Shown: one piece after another, positions 1-11,962 of the stretch | Layout: each line of letters begins with the position of its first letter | Numbering within the stretch: the first letter of the stretch is position 1 | Source of the DNA: Verpa conica | Lineage: Eukaryota > Ascomycota > Pezizomycetes > Pezizales > Morchellaceae | NCBI GenBank assembly: GCA_033030425.1 | Contig: JAUFSD010000008.1 | Location: 930,001 to 994,000, forward strand | DNA: 64,000 nucleotides | Direction of reading: 5' to 3' | Program-made: the position numbers and the translations under genes | Notes under the pieces: model-generated | Told to the model about the DNA's origin: nothing | Seen by the model: only the letters and a program-made list of their open reading frames with translations | The model's database searches: none

Positions 1-986
1 CTACGGGGATCTGGACGCCGGTTACATACCCTCGTTTCGAAAGGGTTGATAGTGATTTATTCTTTGAACTCCGAATTGGAGCGTAAGTTGTTTATTATTA
101 TAGTACGGGGCAGCGGATGTAGGGGTTAAGGCTAAATTCTCTGGATGTATACAGTTCTGGAGCCGGCGATAGCTACATCTACCTCTATAGCTCCACAGCC
201 CACACCTGGTCCCAAGTCGGAAAGTATCTCCAGGGCAGCGACAACAATGCTTATATTAATGGCTTTGACTACATAAATGGCCGAATCCAGACTTCTTGGA
301 CATGGCGCGAAACCCCAGATGTGGTTACAAACCACGACCTAGGCTACAGCTACAGTGATGATAAAGGCAAGACGTGGAAAAATAACGCCGGGACCACTGT
401 AGCCACATTGGCTAGCGGAACTGCTATAACTCCTACTACATCTGGGAGCTTGGTGTTTACAATTCCTCAAGGCAGTGGTATTCTGAACCAGGAGGGGCAG
501 ATTGCCGACGCTGCTGGGAGATTTCATGTTCTGAACCGTGAGACTACAAGCGGGACATACTTGTGGTACCATTACTGGAGAAGCGCTACAGGTAATCTTT
601 CCTATTCCTACATAGATTGTAATAATCACCACTTTGAACCACAATTAACCCCCTCCCCAGGAATCTGGACCCGTAATGCCATCTCCATCTCCGGCCTTAC
701 AACCCCCACGGCCACCGGTCTTCGTGGGAAACTCGCGATTGCGAACTCTGGCGAACTCATTGCGTTGATCCCGTCAAACACAAATACCGATGTTATGATT
801 TATGCGTCTACTCCTGCCGGTGCATTCAAGGACTGGACATTATTGTGGAAGGGGACAGGCTACGACACTGAGCCACTGTTTGATAAAGCTAGGTTGAAGG
901 ACCAGAACATCTTGTCTGTCTTCTTTAGGACTTCTGGGTCTTATCCGTCGAGGAGACTGCAAGTTATCGATTTTGTGTTGGCTTAA
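1..986 (+). CDS. BNR_4-type repeat protein, 3' part (5' end outside window)
   Basis: Exons run from before base 1 to 82 and 155-986, with a 72-nt intron (GTAAGT...TACAG) at 83-154. The visible C-terminal part of about 304 residues begins VTYPRF, followed by a short strand pattern, SGAGDSYIY at the exon junction, YINGFDY, SWTWRETP, then DDKGKTW, LNQEGQIAD and a final LQVIDFVLA. This order is that of the BNR_4 family (sialidase-like beta-propeller proteins, often secreted and thought to act on polysaccharides). The acceptor at 154 was chosen because it restores the continuous family motif R-x-G-x-SGxGD; the earlier AG dinucleotides give stops or an insertion. The N-terminus and any signal peptide are off-window, so secretion cannot be judged. 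No break is seen in the part that is present. The substrate is unknown. Confidence 0.8.
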
Positions 987-1157
987 ATGGGTCTATGTGT
1001 ATAAGAGAAATTGTAATTTTTGTATTAAGAGAAAAAACGGGCCACGTAGAATTTTCAATCTTTTAAGTTGCAAAAAAAGAGTTTCTATATTCTCACTGGT
1101 AACGTGTCATTAGAGAAGGTCGAGAATCGGTTATCAGGATCATTCTAGAGAAATAAA

Positions 1158-1937
1158 ATGGCACGGGTTGCCCTTATAGGTGCTGCCGCTTATGCGCTGC
1201 CGTGATGAGTGCGGGACAGTGGAATATCGTGAAGTTTTTAATAGATCAATGTCATGACCAGGTGGAGACTGATTCAGAGGCGCATTTAGAACTCCTCTAT
1301 GAGGCTAGTTGTGGGAATGAAGCGTTGGGCAGAAAGCTCTTAGAGAACACGGCAACAAATATAGATATACGTGCCCCCTACAATCCGCTCCACGCGGCAG
1401 CCCGGAGCGGGAATATTTCCATGATGAAACTTTTGTTGGCCCACGGCATAGACCTACATGTCGGCTCCGATATTTATTACCCTTCTGGTAATGCGCTCGG
1501 TATAGCTACGGCCGTTGACCACGAAGGGGCAGTTAGATTCTTCATCGAAAGGGGAATCCCGGTCCAAGACTTCAAAGACCCTGACTACTGCTATTATAAA
1601 GGAAACTGTACACCGTTTTCCAGGATGATACGTTTAGGGAATGAGAGAATACTGGGATTATTTTTAGAGAAATGTACGGAACCTAATTTATTAAAAAAAG
1701 CACATGTCTAAGGATCTTTTCGCCGCAGAGCTTGGGCATCTTGGGGCTGCAAAGTTGCTGCTTGAGGCAGGGGCTGATCCCAATGTAAGCAGTGGTGGGA
1801 TTACAGCATTATACCAAGCATATGACCTAAAGACTGTGAAGTTGTTAAAGTATGGAGCTAACCCCCCCGAGTCAGAAGACATAACATTTCCTACTCCTGA
1901 CTGGGTTAAAGACTTTATACTTTATAGGGATACATAG
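1158..1937 (+). pseudogene. Ankyrin-repeat protein, frameshifted remnant
   Basis: The translation carries several ankyrin-like units: an LIGAAAYA stretch, then GQWNIVKFLID, NPLHAAARSGNISMMKLLLAHGID, DHEGAVRFFIERGI and GHLGAAKLLLEAGADPN (each cited in part). They lie in three reading frames: 1158 to about 1197 in one frame, about 1198-1711 in a second, and about 1704-1937 in a third. The first break is a one-base shift near 1196-1201. The second is in or just after a run of seven A at about 1692-1698. Neither break has plausible intron borders, so this is a decayed copy, unless both are sequencing errors. Ankyrin proteins of this kind are abundant and fast-evolving in fungal genomes. No effector domain is visible upstream. 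Confidence 0.65.
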
Positions 1938-3484
1938 AGATTAAGTGTACTAATTCTTTCGTACATAAGTTTTTCTTTCTTTGAATATATTGTCAATCTT
2001 GCATTTGCAGTAGAGCTTACGGATTACAATATTGCTGCGGGGGGTATGGGGGTTATAATAGGAGGAGGATTTCCATACTTTGTGTAGTTCCAACTTAAAT
2101 TCTTCAATTTTTCAACACCCTACCAAACGTCTACACCAAGTGGGTCAATAGAAAATACATCACGTATTACCCAAGGGGCCTCTCTTTATTTAGGAGGCTG
2201 AAATAACAACACAAAATTCTCTTTTGATATCCCGTCCTAATTAACCACCATTTTTGAGTATAATCAGAGCTGCCATCACCTACTCAAAGTCGTTTATAAT
2301 CCATCTAATGCCAATTGTTCTATACCTAGAATCTAGAAAATACCCAATCAATGAGCATTTAGAAAAACTTCTAGATTAGAACAATAGAGTATTCATAACT
2401 CACACACCAACCTATAACCATACCTTAGCCGGCAAGCTCAATTTATTTATAATTAATTCACAACGGACTCACGTACCTACCTAACCAGTAACAGAATCGT
2501 GTAGAGCTGTCTAGCGTCAATATACGAGTGATAACCAATGACCCAACAACTACCCAATAACAAACAAATGTTTCCACCTCTACTAGACACTAATCTACAC
2601 GTAAATAACACAACTACTAACTCCACATTCCATCCGCACGCTACACTCCCGGCTACCGTAGTCATCAGTCACTCTAAATCGTATAGTATCCTGCCCTTTC
2701 AGTTGCTGCTACCAGAGCTCAAGTACGTTTTTCTACTAGTGCCGGCTAGGTACTTACTAACTAGGTTTTTAATTATGTGGTAAAGCGTACTCAGGCGTTG
2801 ATTGAATGCTCAGAGGTTACAACTAAAATTCGTCGTGACATAGCCCTAAGGCGGCCAAGAGACTATAAAGACAGTTTATTCTCTTGTTAGACTATGTAGT
2901 GAGTGCATTATTTTCTAATTCACAAATACATTCGCTGTTCCGGTAGTTACTGTCATGTCACCATTTAGGGATCGACCATGACTTTAATCTCGCTCCGAGT
3001 ATCTAATAAATACCTAGTAAAGGTAATAATTAACTTTTAAGACAATAGCCGAGTGATGGTACATGACCCATAGTTCTCTAACATGAGGTTTCGGATTCTT
3101 CGGAAAGGTCTGCCATATAAGATCCAACTTGTCTGTCAAGATACCTCTACGTAGCTGGTCAATACTCACAAATATCTAAACGCCTTAAGCCTATTTTAGT
3201 GCTCTGAAACATTTACGGAACGTGCCAATAAACCCCAGAGAAACACTTAGGGAAACCTTCAACCGTACAGTCTAACCAGCGCTAAATAACGGGAAAAATT
3301 ACCAGAAATGCTAAACAGTTATAGAGAGTGATCCAGATAAAAAATAGTAAAGAATTTTGACCGAACCAGTAACCCAGCCCCAAAACGCCATTAATATTCT
3401 TAAGTAGGGAATCACAAATATAAGAAACGAACAATATAAACGGTAAAAGTCCCTGCAAGCATGAAAACTCCAATCAAAATCCCT
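1938..3484. other. Intergenic, AT-rich, no gene seen
   Basis: About 1.5 kb between the ankyrin remnant and the 3' end of the deubiquitinase gene. Open frames here are short (none above about 81 codons), have unbiased composition and match nothing I recognise. Confidence 0.6.
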
Positions 3485-5631
3485 CTAGTACTGTGGTGAC
3501 TTCCTCAAATCAACCACATCAAATCCCATCTCCCTAACTTCACATACATGTCCCGGCCGCATCGCATCCGTATACACAAAATCCTCCGAGTGCGGATGAA
3601 ACAGCCCCTTCTGCCGACAGTTCATGATTGTCTTGACGCCTGGTGGGTCAGTGAGACGGAAGACACCCCACCTATTCCTTTATTAGCCACAATATCCTAA
3701 AATTATTTACTTAAGGGACAACGTACGAAGGGCTGTGCCTAGGCGCGCAGACAATCGCGATACTCTCTGGTAACATGAGCTGGTATGAGCAGTGAGTGTG
3801 GAGGTCCACACTGCTCATGAAGCAGGTTTGTGTCGGATGAGTGTGAATCCATCCTAGTACCATTAATTCCTCACTGTCGCAGTACTGGAATAATCCCTCC
3901 TCGTCTGTAGTCCCGCAGGTGTCGCTTGTTGCCTCTTGTTCTGGGATTACAAGCCGAGATATGAATAGAGCGTTCTGTATTAATGTTCCACAGAGTATCC
4001 CACATGTCTCCAAATTATTTCTGGTGTTTGGCTCTGCAACAGCAAGAAACTCTTTCCGCAGTGCTGAAGGAAGGAAAATCGTCCTAAGGGCCGTGCCATT
4101 CTCAAGAGTTGCTGGGGTTGTAAATTGGAACTCCGATTTGCTTATAGGTTGCTTGGCTGGGGGCTCTGGTACTTTTGTAGGGAGTGCTGGTGGAAGCATC
4201 GCACCGGTTGTTGATTGAGCGGGACCATCTCTGTTGTAATATGTTGGTTTCGGCGGGGGTGTTGGTGTCACACTCCTAATATTGTATTCATCTTGCGACG
4301 GCATAAGGGTCGGCGGCGGATCCATAGGCCGTACAGGGGATGCTCTTCTTTTCGGTACAGTAGGGTAGTTGCCTTGCCAATTCCCCACGTGTTTCTCTCG
4401 TTCCCTCTTATCTCTTTCCCGGTTTATATGTAGTTCTTGCTCCCAATCATCATAATTCCCACCCGAGAATCTCATGCTCTCTCTTTGTGTGTATGACTGC
4501 GGTCGCATCTGGCGATCCGTGAGTTCGGTCCTCATCTGCAATTGCTCTATGCTTCGCGCCAGGTCGAACTCCTCCTCCTGTCGTTCCCGTTCCCGCCGTG
4601 TTCTCTCCTCTTCTGTTTCCCGCTGGTAATAGCCATTGTAGCCACCTTGTTCATGCACAGACCCGTAACCACTATCTCCACTGTATCTTTCTACAGTATT
4701 CGACTGCTGCCTCGTGCGGTAGGCAGGATCCATACCTGGAATTGACGGTGTCGATATCCTTCTAATCTCTCTCCCTCTAGAATCAACCGGCACACTTCTC
4801 CCCTGCTCCTTCGCTACCTGGCGCCTCCTAATTCGTTTCTCTTGCTCCCTTCTTTCAAACTCTTGCTTCGCAATCTCAAGCGCCAAAGCCGCCTTGTTAC
4901 TAGTACTCAACCCTGGAGAATTTTGACCCTTTTCCAGTGGTGGAGAAAAGGGCCCACTCGACAGACTCCCCCTCCTACCCCGCGATAGATCCAGTGCCTT
5001 GGGAGCGCCCGCTCTCCTCGGGTTACTGCTGTAAGATAGTGATTGTGCTGCGGCGGTCGAGTATGGTGTTACTACAGGCTTTGACGACACTTGCGAAGCA
5101 TTTGAGGCGGCGCGGCGTGCACGCTCTTCCTCGCGAGCACGTAGCTGGGTGTTGTAGCTTTCGTGGCGGGCATTGATACGGGGTTTGAGGTATTCTAGAC
5201 GTTTAACGGCCTCGTTGAGGCTGTGCCGACTAATTTCGAGACTACGAGAGTATTCATGTTTACGGGCGTCCGGGTGCTTCGGGAGATGGTTGATTAGAAG
5301 CCTATATTTTAGAAAGCTTTGTTAGCACATTAATTGGTGAGAGACTTTCGAGGGAGAGCGAACTCTGCCTGGCGGAGGAGTAGGAGGTATGCTTGTTGCT
5401 CGTTGCCTTCATTCTGGTAAATTATCGCCTGATACCCGAGATTAGCTTAGGTTCGGGTATCGGGGCTTAGTGCAGAGCTACCTCTTTCATTAAGGTTTCA
5501 GCGGTCCGGAGCCAGTAGCGTAGGGGGATCAACGGGTTGTAGTCAAAGTCGATAGCTTTTGCCGTAAGCTCCTTGACACTCAAGGGGCGAGAATGTAGAT
5601 AGTGGGTGCTTGTATCGTTGAGGTAGTCCAT
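3485..5631 (-). CDS. sst2: AMSH-like JAMM deubiquitinase (Sst2 type)
   Basis: Four exons on the minus strand: 5631-5482, 5428-5346, 5301-3727 and 3671-3485, giving 664 residues. Residues about 15-130 form the helical USP8-dimer/MIT-like region (NPLIPLRYWLR, INHLPKHPDARKHEYS). Residues about 140-480 are charged, Q/R-rich and disordered. The C-terminus is a JAMM/MPN+ metalloprotease domain: catalytic Glu in NLETCGI (about 517), HTHPTQ near 564 and SSVD near 577, followed by the AMSH-specific cysteine/histidine-rich tail with NCRQKGLFHPH and VCEV. AMSH enzymes cut K63-linked ubiquitin chains on cargo at ESCRT-bearing endosomes. All zinc ligands appear present. The third donor is GTACGT, giving PSWGVFRLTDPPG across the junction. 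The second intron has a weak GTCTCT donor. The region just upstream of the ATG is pyrimidine-rich on the coding strand. Confidence 0.9.
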
Positions 5632-5682
5632 TGTGAGAGTGGATGTATTGCCTGTGGAGGGTGATTCTAGGTGAATAAAAAT

Positions 5683-5905
5683 GAGAAGATGAGAGATGAG
5701 GGGGATGAGGAGGGGGGTAGAGGAGAGGGGTGTGAGGGGGGTGTGAGGGATTAGGGATGAAGGGTGAGGTCCAGCTCAGCTCTATTTTAACAGTGATGAG
5801 ATGAGGGGGGGGGGTGAAGAGGATGAGGGATGAGGGATAAGAGATGAGGGATGATGGGAGAGAAGGAGGAGGAGGAGGGGTAGGGGAAGAAGATAAAGTA
5901 GAAGA
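5683..5905. repeat. Imperfect GATGAGG-type purine-rich repeat
   Basis: A purine-biased stretch of repeated GATGAGG/GATGAGGG units with several runs of five to nine G on the plus strand. It starts about 50 nt upstream of the deubiquitinase start codon and is therefore CT-rich on that gene's coding strand, a common fungal promoter composition. The G-runs could form quadruplexes; that is inference. Confidence 0.7.
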
Positions 5906-6168
5906 AGAAAACACTATTAGTGTTGGATGGCGCTTCTGGGCCTCTCTCCTTCGCTGGACCAGTTGGTGGGGTCAAAACATTCTACTCCATGTAAGGTTTG
6001 TTGGACCCTTCTCCTTCTGCCTCTCTGAAAGTCGTCGTCGTCTTCGGCTGCAATTACACGCAGCTGTGGCCAATCTCCGCCCGGGACACAGCAGCCCCTC
6101 CATCCGCCAAGGGGTGTGACAGCCAAGCTCCAACAGACATGAGCATCTCTACTATGTAAGTGTATGCA

Positions 6169-7136
6169 TACATGTATTCAGCTAGGTGCTCCAGTAGAGA
6201 TGTTTTCAGATAGAGTACATTTATACACTACATGTATTCCTTTACCGGACACATGCCATGGATGTAGAGCATATGTACCTCTTGTCAACTCTGAATATGC
6301 ATCTGTACCTGCCTGTGTTGTACTGTACTATACTGTACACTGTAAGAGCTCCGTCCTGCCCTACGCAATGTTCCACGCAACACCTCAATTATCGGTAGTA
6401 CCCGCCTTATGTCAGCATCCTCGGTTACATCACGTGGCGATAGTTGGCTGCATGTAGTAGGGTAGAGTACCGTACCACATGCAGCATAGAGGGAGGTAAC
6501 CAGTAGAGTGAGTATACACCTTTTCTCTAGTGCTCTACTCTAGAGACATCAGCCATGTGGGCCCTTTAGCGACGCCATCATCCAGCCAGTATCTACATTT
6601 TCCATTCACAAGCGGGTTAGGGTTGTATTGCCTTGCCTTAGCAGCAAATTTCACTCGTGGATCACACATGTAGTATTGTGCCTCTATACGGCATAAGATG
6701 TCTTGTTGGCCATGAAAAAGTCCATGTCTAGTGGGGGCCTAATCTCTAAGTAAGAGTACAGTTACATGTAGCTACATTTAATAGATGTAGTGTTCGAGGA
6801 CTCTTATAGGTATAAACTACATGTAGATGTGCCTATTAATTACTCTCTTGAGGTCTACAATCCAACAAGTACTGGGGCCCTTTAACCCAACCCCTCGTAG
6901 ACGCTGGCTGAGCGTAAACGAATAAACGCGCAATTGCATTCCCCTACCATAGTCTCATGCCCAGCCCCCCTATCCCAATACCCCCAACGCTCAACACATC
7001 GCATAAGAACATAAACGCTGCCTCGCCAACACGCGCACATACGCCACAACAAATCCATCAGTCAATGCATATCTCCAATCTTTGTCAGCAGCGGTATCAT
7101 CACGTGACGATAACAGAAAACTTTTAAGTACATGTA
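6169..7136. repeat. Cluster of TACATGTA palindromes
   Basis: The 8-bp palindrome TACATGTA occurs at 6169-6176, 6229-6236, 6763-6770, 6818-6825 and 7129-7136, five times in under 1 kb, together with near-matches (CACATGTAG near 6667). Single copies recur in other spacers of the window. Confidence 0.7.
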
Positions 7137-7217
7137 ACCTCCGAATATCTCTACTGAGTATCTACACACACCCACCCTTAATTGACCCCTCCCTCTCCCC
7201 CTTCTTAATCGTCTCCA

Positions 7218-9333
7218 ATGAGCATTCTCACAGATAGTTCCTTCAAGGCTTTTCGAGCTGCCCAAGCCACTAAACTTGCTTCAATATTCAGCACATGGCG
7301 AACCACCCGTCCCGTAAACATCCTCAACCCCGCCCTCTGCGGTAGCACCCCTATCCCCTCCCCCCAATTCCGTCACTCGCTGACGGGGTATTAGAAAAGG
7401 CACTCGACAAGCTAGACCTCAGCGCCTACAAGAACTCCATAATAATAGACATGAACCCCGGCATCGCTCTCTGGTCTGCCGCTCTCCACGACCGTTTACA
7501 GCCCCGCCAACACATCCTCCTCGAGCCAGAGAAGAAATACAAACCCTATCTCGAGGAGTTTACAAAAAAGTATCAAAATGCATACTGGGTACCTGAAGAT
7601 GGGTACAACTGGAGTACCTACTTTCGTCTATTTGAGCCGAATCCACCTAGCCCGCCGTGGCCAAAGGACATCCCGCCTTTTGATCCGAGACATGTCCCTC
7701 CCGAGGAAGGAGTTAATACAGATCTGCTGTTTACCGGGAATCTGTCGAGTACAAATATTGCGAGTGATAGACTGATTGCGCAGTTTGTTGGTGCTTGTGC
7801 GCATGGGAGGTGGGTGCAGAAGTATGGGAGAGTGAGGTTTCTGTTGTGGATGCAGGATTCAATAAAGGTTAGGTATGTACCGCGAGGTTTAGGGGGGCGA
7901 GTAAGGGCGACCGTTATGGCAGATACACTGTGTGAAGTTCAAGAGGTTGCGAGCTCGAATGAGATTTTACAGGGGAAGGGCCATCCGAGGATTACATTGC
8001 TTGTGAAAGATAAGGATGGGAATATGGTACTTGATGAACCTGAGCCGCCGAGGCCACCCGGGCGGCCTGAGAAGAAGAAGCAGGTGGAGGGGGAGGGAGA
8101 GGTGGAGGGAGAGGAAGGAGAAACACCGTCGGCAGAAAAGAAAAAGAGAGAAAAGGGAAAACCGTCTCACATCACACTTACAGATATTGAAGAAAAACTT
8201 GAAAAGATCGAAAGGTCCCGCTACGATACATCCGTGGCTGAGGAGTTAAAAGCAGAGCTCCAGAAAGAGAAACGAGGCCGTCCTGCAAAAGCAGAACGAC
8301 CTGGGCGGCCTAAACCAAGGAATACCCCAGCACTCACCCCCGAGATCGAAAGGCTCCGTAAAAAACTATTGAAACTCCAGAAGATTGGGAATATGTCTAC
8401 GGGTGGTGAACTCCCAACCCTCATGCGGAAGCTCAACCAAATAGAACGTTCACAGGAAAAGACCAAACTTAAGCTAGAGGGGCAGCTAGAGGAGCACTTT
8501 TCCGACTCTGAGGTGAGCGATAAATGGCTTGTCGGAATGGAACACCCCCCGTGGTATTACAGAGATAAGATCCCAAGCCTAGCGGAAAGTATCCTAGCCA
8601 CCAAAAAGAAATTCAGCCTACCATTCCGGGGGGGTAGTACCATACGCCAAGTCAACTCCAAAGCCACTATCGAAGGTCTCTCCGCCCTCGAACGACCAGA
8701 AGAAGTAGAACCCCCAAAAAACACCGAGAAGGGAAAAGAATACTACCAAGAATACAAAAATCAATGGGAGAAGAAGACAGACGGTGCACTAGCCGTTGCC
8801 AGTAAAGAAGATGAAATAATCGGCTTTGAAAAAAAGCTATTACAATACCACAATAGAAAATTCGACTCTGTTACTGTTGACGCTGAGGACTTTTGGCCTA
8901 ATGTATCCCCCCCTCTCTTCACCCTCTAGAAACAAAATTAACAACCCAGGTACCCCTGGCCCTCGTCGATTTCACGCCCAAACACCTCCACCCACATCTC
9001 AGAAACCCTGATCCCGCAGCTCGAGAAACCCACTGGGAAACGTACAACTGGATGCTCTGTAGTTTATTCGCACTACGCGCCCATGGCGTCGGGTCGGCAC
9101 TCAACACGCTAGTTCCTGGAGGGGCCCATCTCCTCGATTGTATCGACCCGAATGAAGCAAAGATAGACCCGATGCAGAGGATACGAACATTGACCTTGGA
9201 TGACCTGGTTGCGATCACAAAAGCGTGGGAGGCATGGCCGTTTAGGGTTGAGAATGCGCATTTGGAGCAGTTTATGGGAGATGAAGAGAGGGAGGATGGG
9301 AAGAGGCCGAAGGTTAAAAACATTAAGTCTTAG
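7218..9333 (+). CDS. MTF1: Mitochondrial transcription factor Mtf1-like (rRNA adenine dimethylase fold)
   Basis: Exons 7218-7341, 7395-8902 and 8950-9333 give 671 residues. The first 40 residues are basic and hydroxylated (FKAFRAAQATKLASIF, TWRTTRP), as in a mitochondrial transit peptide. Residues about 55-85 carry the methyltransferase-like glycine motif IIIDMNPGIALWSAALHD and HILLEPE. The end shows PLALVDFTPKHLHP and YNWMLCSLFALRAHGVGSAL, matching fungal Mtf1, the sigma-like specificity factor of mitochondrial RNA polymerase. A charged insert of roughly 200 residues (about 255-450) carries AT-hook-like GRP cores near 263, 335 and 345 and is absent from the short yeast protein (341 residues). 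Intron 2 (GTATCC...CCCAG) was placed to rejoin FWPN to VPLALVDF. A true rRNA dimethylase is less likely because the NPG motif and length fit Mtf1. Confidence 0.8.
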
Positions 9334-9731
9334 AGAGGGAATTGTTAGTTGTATATATGTATATTTATATATCCCTCTCTATATTGTTTTAGGAAGAGGT
9401 GATGGGAAACGACAATCTGGGGTTAATTAGTAGAGTACATCTTGATATTAGCCTTTATATGATAGAGAGTACTTGTATATATAGACTACAATCGCCGCTT
9501 GTAGTATTATCATAGCTAGATAACCACTACCCTGTCCTCTCGAATTGAGCATCTCTCTGCGTCTCAGATAAGCAATAGAAACCCCGAGTGACACTCCATG
9601 ACTCGGTCTTGGCAAAGGCGGGGCTCCAAACTCTGCCCCACTACTGCCATTGAACCTCCAAATACTCTTCTACAACCTCCATAGTCTCAAGAACACATCC
9701 TTTAAGCAATTCACACTCACTCCCTCCAACA
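9334..9731. promoter_or_regulatory. Spacer and likely promoter of argininosuccinate lyase
   Basis: About 400 nt between two plus-strand genes. It begins with AT-rich, terminator-like sequence and becomes CT-rich toward the lyase start codon (AACAATGGC, a good fungal start context). The sequence TGACTCGG near 9600 contains the Gcn4/Cpc1 half-site TGACTC, plausible for amino-acid control of an arginine gene but only a short match. Confidence 0.35.
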
Positions 9732-11175
9732 ATGGCTTCTACAAAACTCTGGGGCGGCCGGTTCACAGGTAAGTCTTTCTCCAGCACTCCCTACTCCCTC
9801 ACTGCTAAATCTCCACCTAGGCAAAGTCGACCCCCTCATGACAGTCTACAATGAATCCATTCACTATGACAAACGCATGCACACAGCCGATACCCTCGGT
9901 TCCAGCGCCTACGCCAAAGCACTACACCAACGGGGGATCATCACAGCCCACGAATGCTCAGAGATACTCCGCGGCCTCGCGCTCATCGAAGAAGAATGGG
10001 TTTCCGGAAACTTCAAGATTGTCGACGACGGCACGGACGAAGATATCCATACGGCCAACGAACGACGTCTCGGCGAACTCATAGGTCGTGAGATAGCGGG
10101 GAAACTCCATACTGGTCGGTCGAGGAATGATCAGGTGGCTACAGATATGAGAATCTGGCTTAGGGGTACGTTGGATGAGATTGATGCGGCGTTGGTGGCG
10201 TTGGTGAAGGCCCATGTGGGTAGGGCCGAGGTGGAGATGGATGCGTTGATGCCTGGGTATACGCATTTGCAAAGGGCGCAGCCAATCAGGTGGAGTCATT
10301 GGGTCATGTCGCAGGCGTCGTATTTTGCGAGCGATCTGGAGAGACTCAGGCAGGTGAGGAAGAGGATTAATAAGTGTCCTCTTGGGTGTGGAGCGCTCGC
10401 TGGGAATCCATTTGAGGTTGATCGCGAGTTTCTTGCAAAGGAGTTGGGGTTCGAGGGGGTTATTGGGAATAGTTTGGTTGGTGTTGCGGACCGTGATTTT
10501 GTCGTGGAGACGATGATGTGGGGGGGTCTACTCATGGGACATATCAGTAGGTGGGCAGAGGACCTGATTATCTACTCGACACAGGAATTCGGGTTTGTCA
10601 AGTTGGCAGATGCATATTCTACTGGGAGCTCCCTCATGCCACAGAAGAAGAACCCGGACTCACTGGAGCTGTTGAGGGGCAAGAGTGGTCGTGTGTTTGG
10701 ACAGATGGCGGGGTTTATGTACACTCTCAAGGGTCTCCCGAGTACCTACAACAAAGACCTCCAGGAGGATAAAGAGCCGCTATTCGACTGCACCCGCACC
10801 CTCCTCGACTCTATTCAAATCGCGACTGGAGTGCTCTCGACGCTCACCATCAACGTGGAGAAAATGCGCGGCGCTTTGACTATGGATATGCTCGCGACCG
10901 ACCTTGCAGACTACCTTGTCCGCAAAGGTGTTCCGTTCCGTGAGACGCACCACGTCTCTGGTGCTGCCGTGAGAATGGCAGAGGACCTAAATTTGAATGG
11001 GATTGATGAGTTGGGTTTGGAGAAGTTGAAGGGGTTGAGGACTGAGTTTGAGGAGGATGTGGCGCATGTGTTTGATTTCGAGACTAGTGTGGAGAGGAGG
11101 GCGGCGATTGGAGGGACTGCCAGGAGTTGCGTTCTCAAGCAGATTGAAGAGGTTAAAAAGATTCTAGAGGATTAG
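9732..11175 (+). CDS. ARG4: Argininosuccinate lyase
   Basis: Exons 9732-9768 and 9821-11175 give 463 residues, the normal family length. The protein begins [13 protein letters not shown], with the intron inside the glycine codon before KVDPLM. Landmarks are [25 protein letters not shown], the HLQRAQP block carrying a catalytic histidine, and the fumarate-lyase signature [12 protein letters not shown] at about 281-292 with its mobile-loop serine. The enzyme splits argininosuccinate to arginine and fumarate, the last step of arginine synthesis, usually in the cytosol. All active-site motifs are intact. The neighbours are unrelated to arginine metabolism. Confidence 0.97.
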
Positions 11176-11962
11176 AGTGTATTTGTGCTTTCTGTACTTT
11201 TTCTCTCTCATTCATTCTGGTTTTTAGGGTCTGGGTGTACCACGTGTAGCCATGAAGATAGTTTGCAGCTTTTAAAATATCGAGCGAGGATAAAAGAATA
11301 TACGATTTTAATTGTTAGAAAAATGATAGCTAAGGTACAATTTGAGTGTTACTAGGCTAGAGTTTCCTACGCTAGAAAGCTACCAAAAGCCTTAACCAAA
11401 ATAGTTGGATATAACTCTCCAGGCTACAAGAGAAAGCCACAACGCCAGCTATAGATACAATACAATCAACAACTCTACCCAAATTAACAGGCAGCACCAG
11501 ATCAACACACCTATACCAGCTCACAACATATCACTCGCTACAATCCCATCCTTCCAGTCCAACACCAGAACATAACTCAGAACCTCCCCTGCCAACACCT
11601 TCCATAAACAATACACATTTAGATACCGATCCCCATCTCTAAATAACTCAACCCAGTTCCCAGATGTATAGATCTCATTTTCCAAGTAAAATCCAACCCC
11701 CACGTGCCGATCATTACTACAAGTTACCACTCGCTCGTCATCCTCTGTCGCTCATTCCACCACGCCTTGGCCCATGTCACTCGCCCACACCTCTTGGCAG
11801 GGTCTATACCTAAGATTTCTTTATGATCCCATCCCTCCCACTCTCTTTGTCACGCCCATCATCACAACACGCATACAAAAGAAAAGAAAAAAGAAATCTT
11901 CCCTCACAAAAAATAACCAACCCCCCCCCGGCTCCCGCAAAACAAAACAAAAAAGAAACACC
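11176..11962. other. Intergenic, no gene seen
   Basis: About 790 nt. The end nearest the next gene is CT-rich, then A-rich with a run of nine C just upstream of the start codon, which looks like a promoter and 5' leader. No supported coding region lies here. Confidence 0.5.

Larger units (their letters stand above)
5632..7217. other. Divergent spacer with CT-rich tract and clustered palindromes
   Basis: 1.6 kb between divergent genes. The proximal part (about 5680-5900) is a purine-rich tract on the plus strand; the rest holds five copies of TACATGTA and a GTACT-rich stretch near 6315-6342. No coding region is supported: short open frames in the tract are low-complexity only. Confidence 0.6.

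Noticed and set aside
5543..5975. Long proline/serine-rich minus-strand frames
   Set aside because: They are translations of the GATGAGG-type low-complexity tract, overlapping the true first exon of the deubiquitinase gene.
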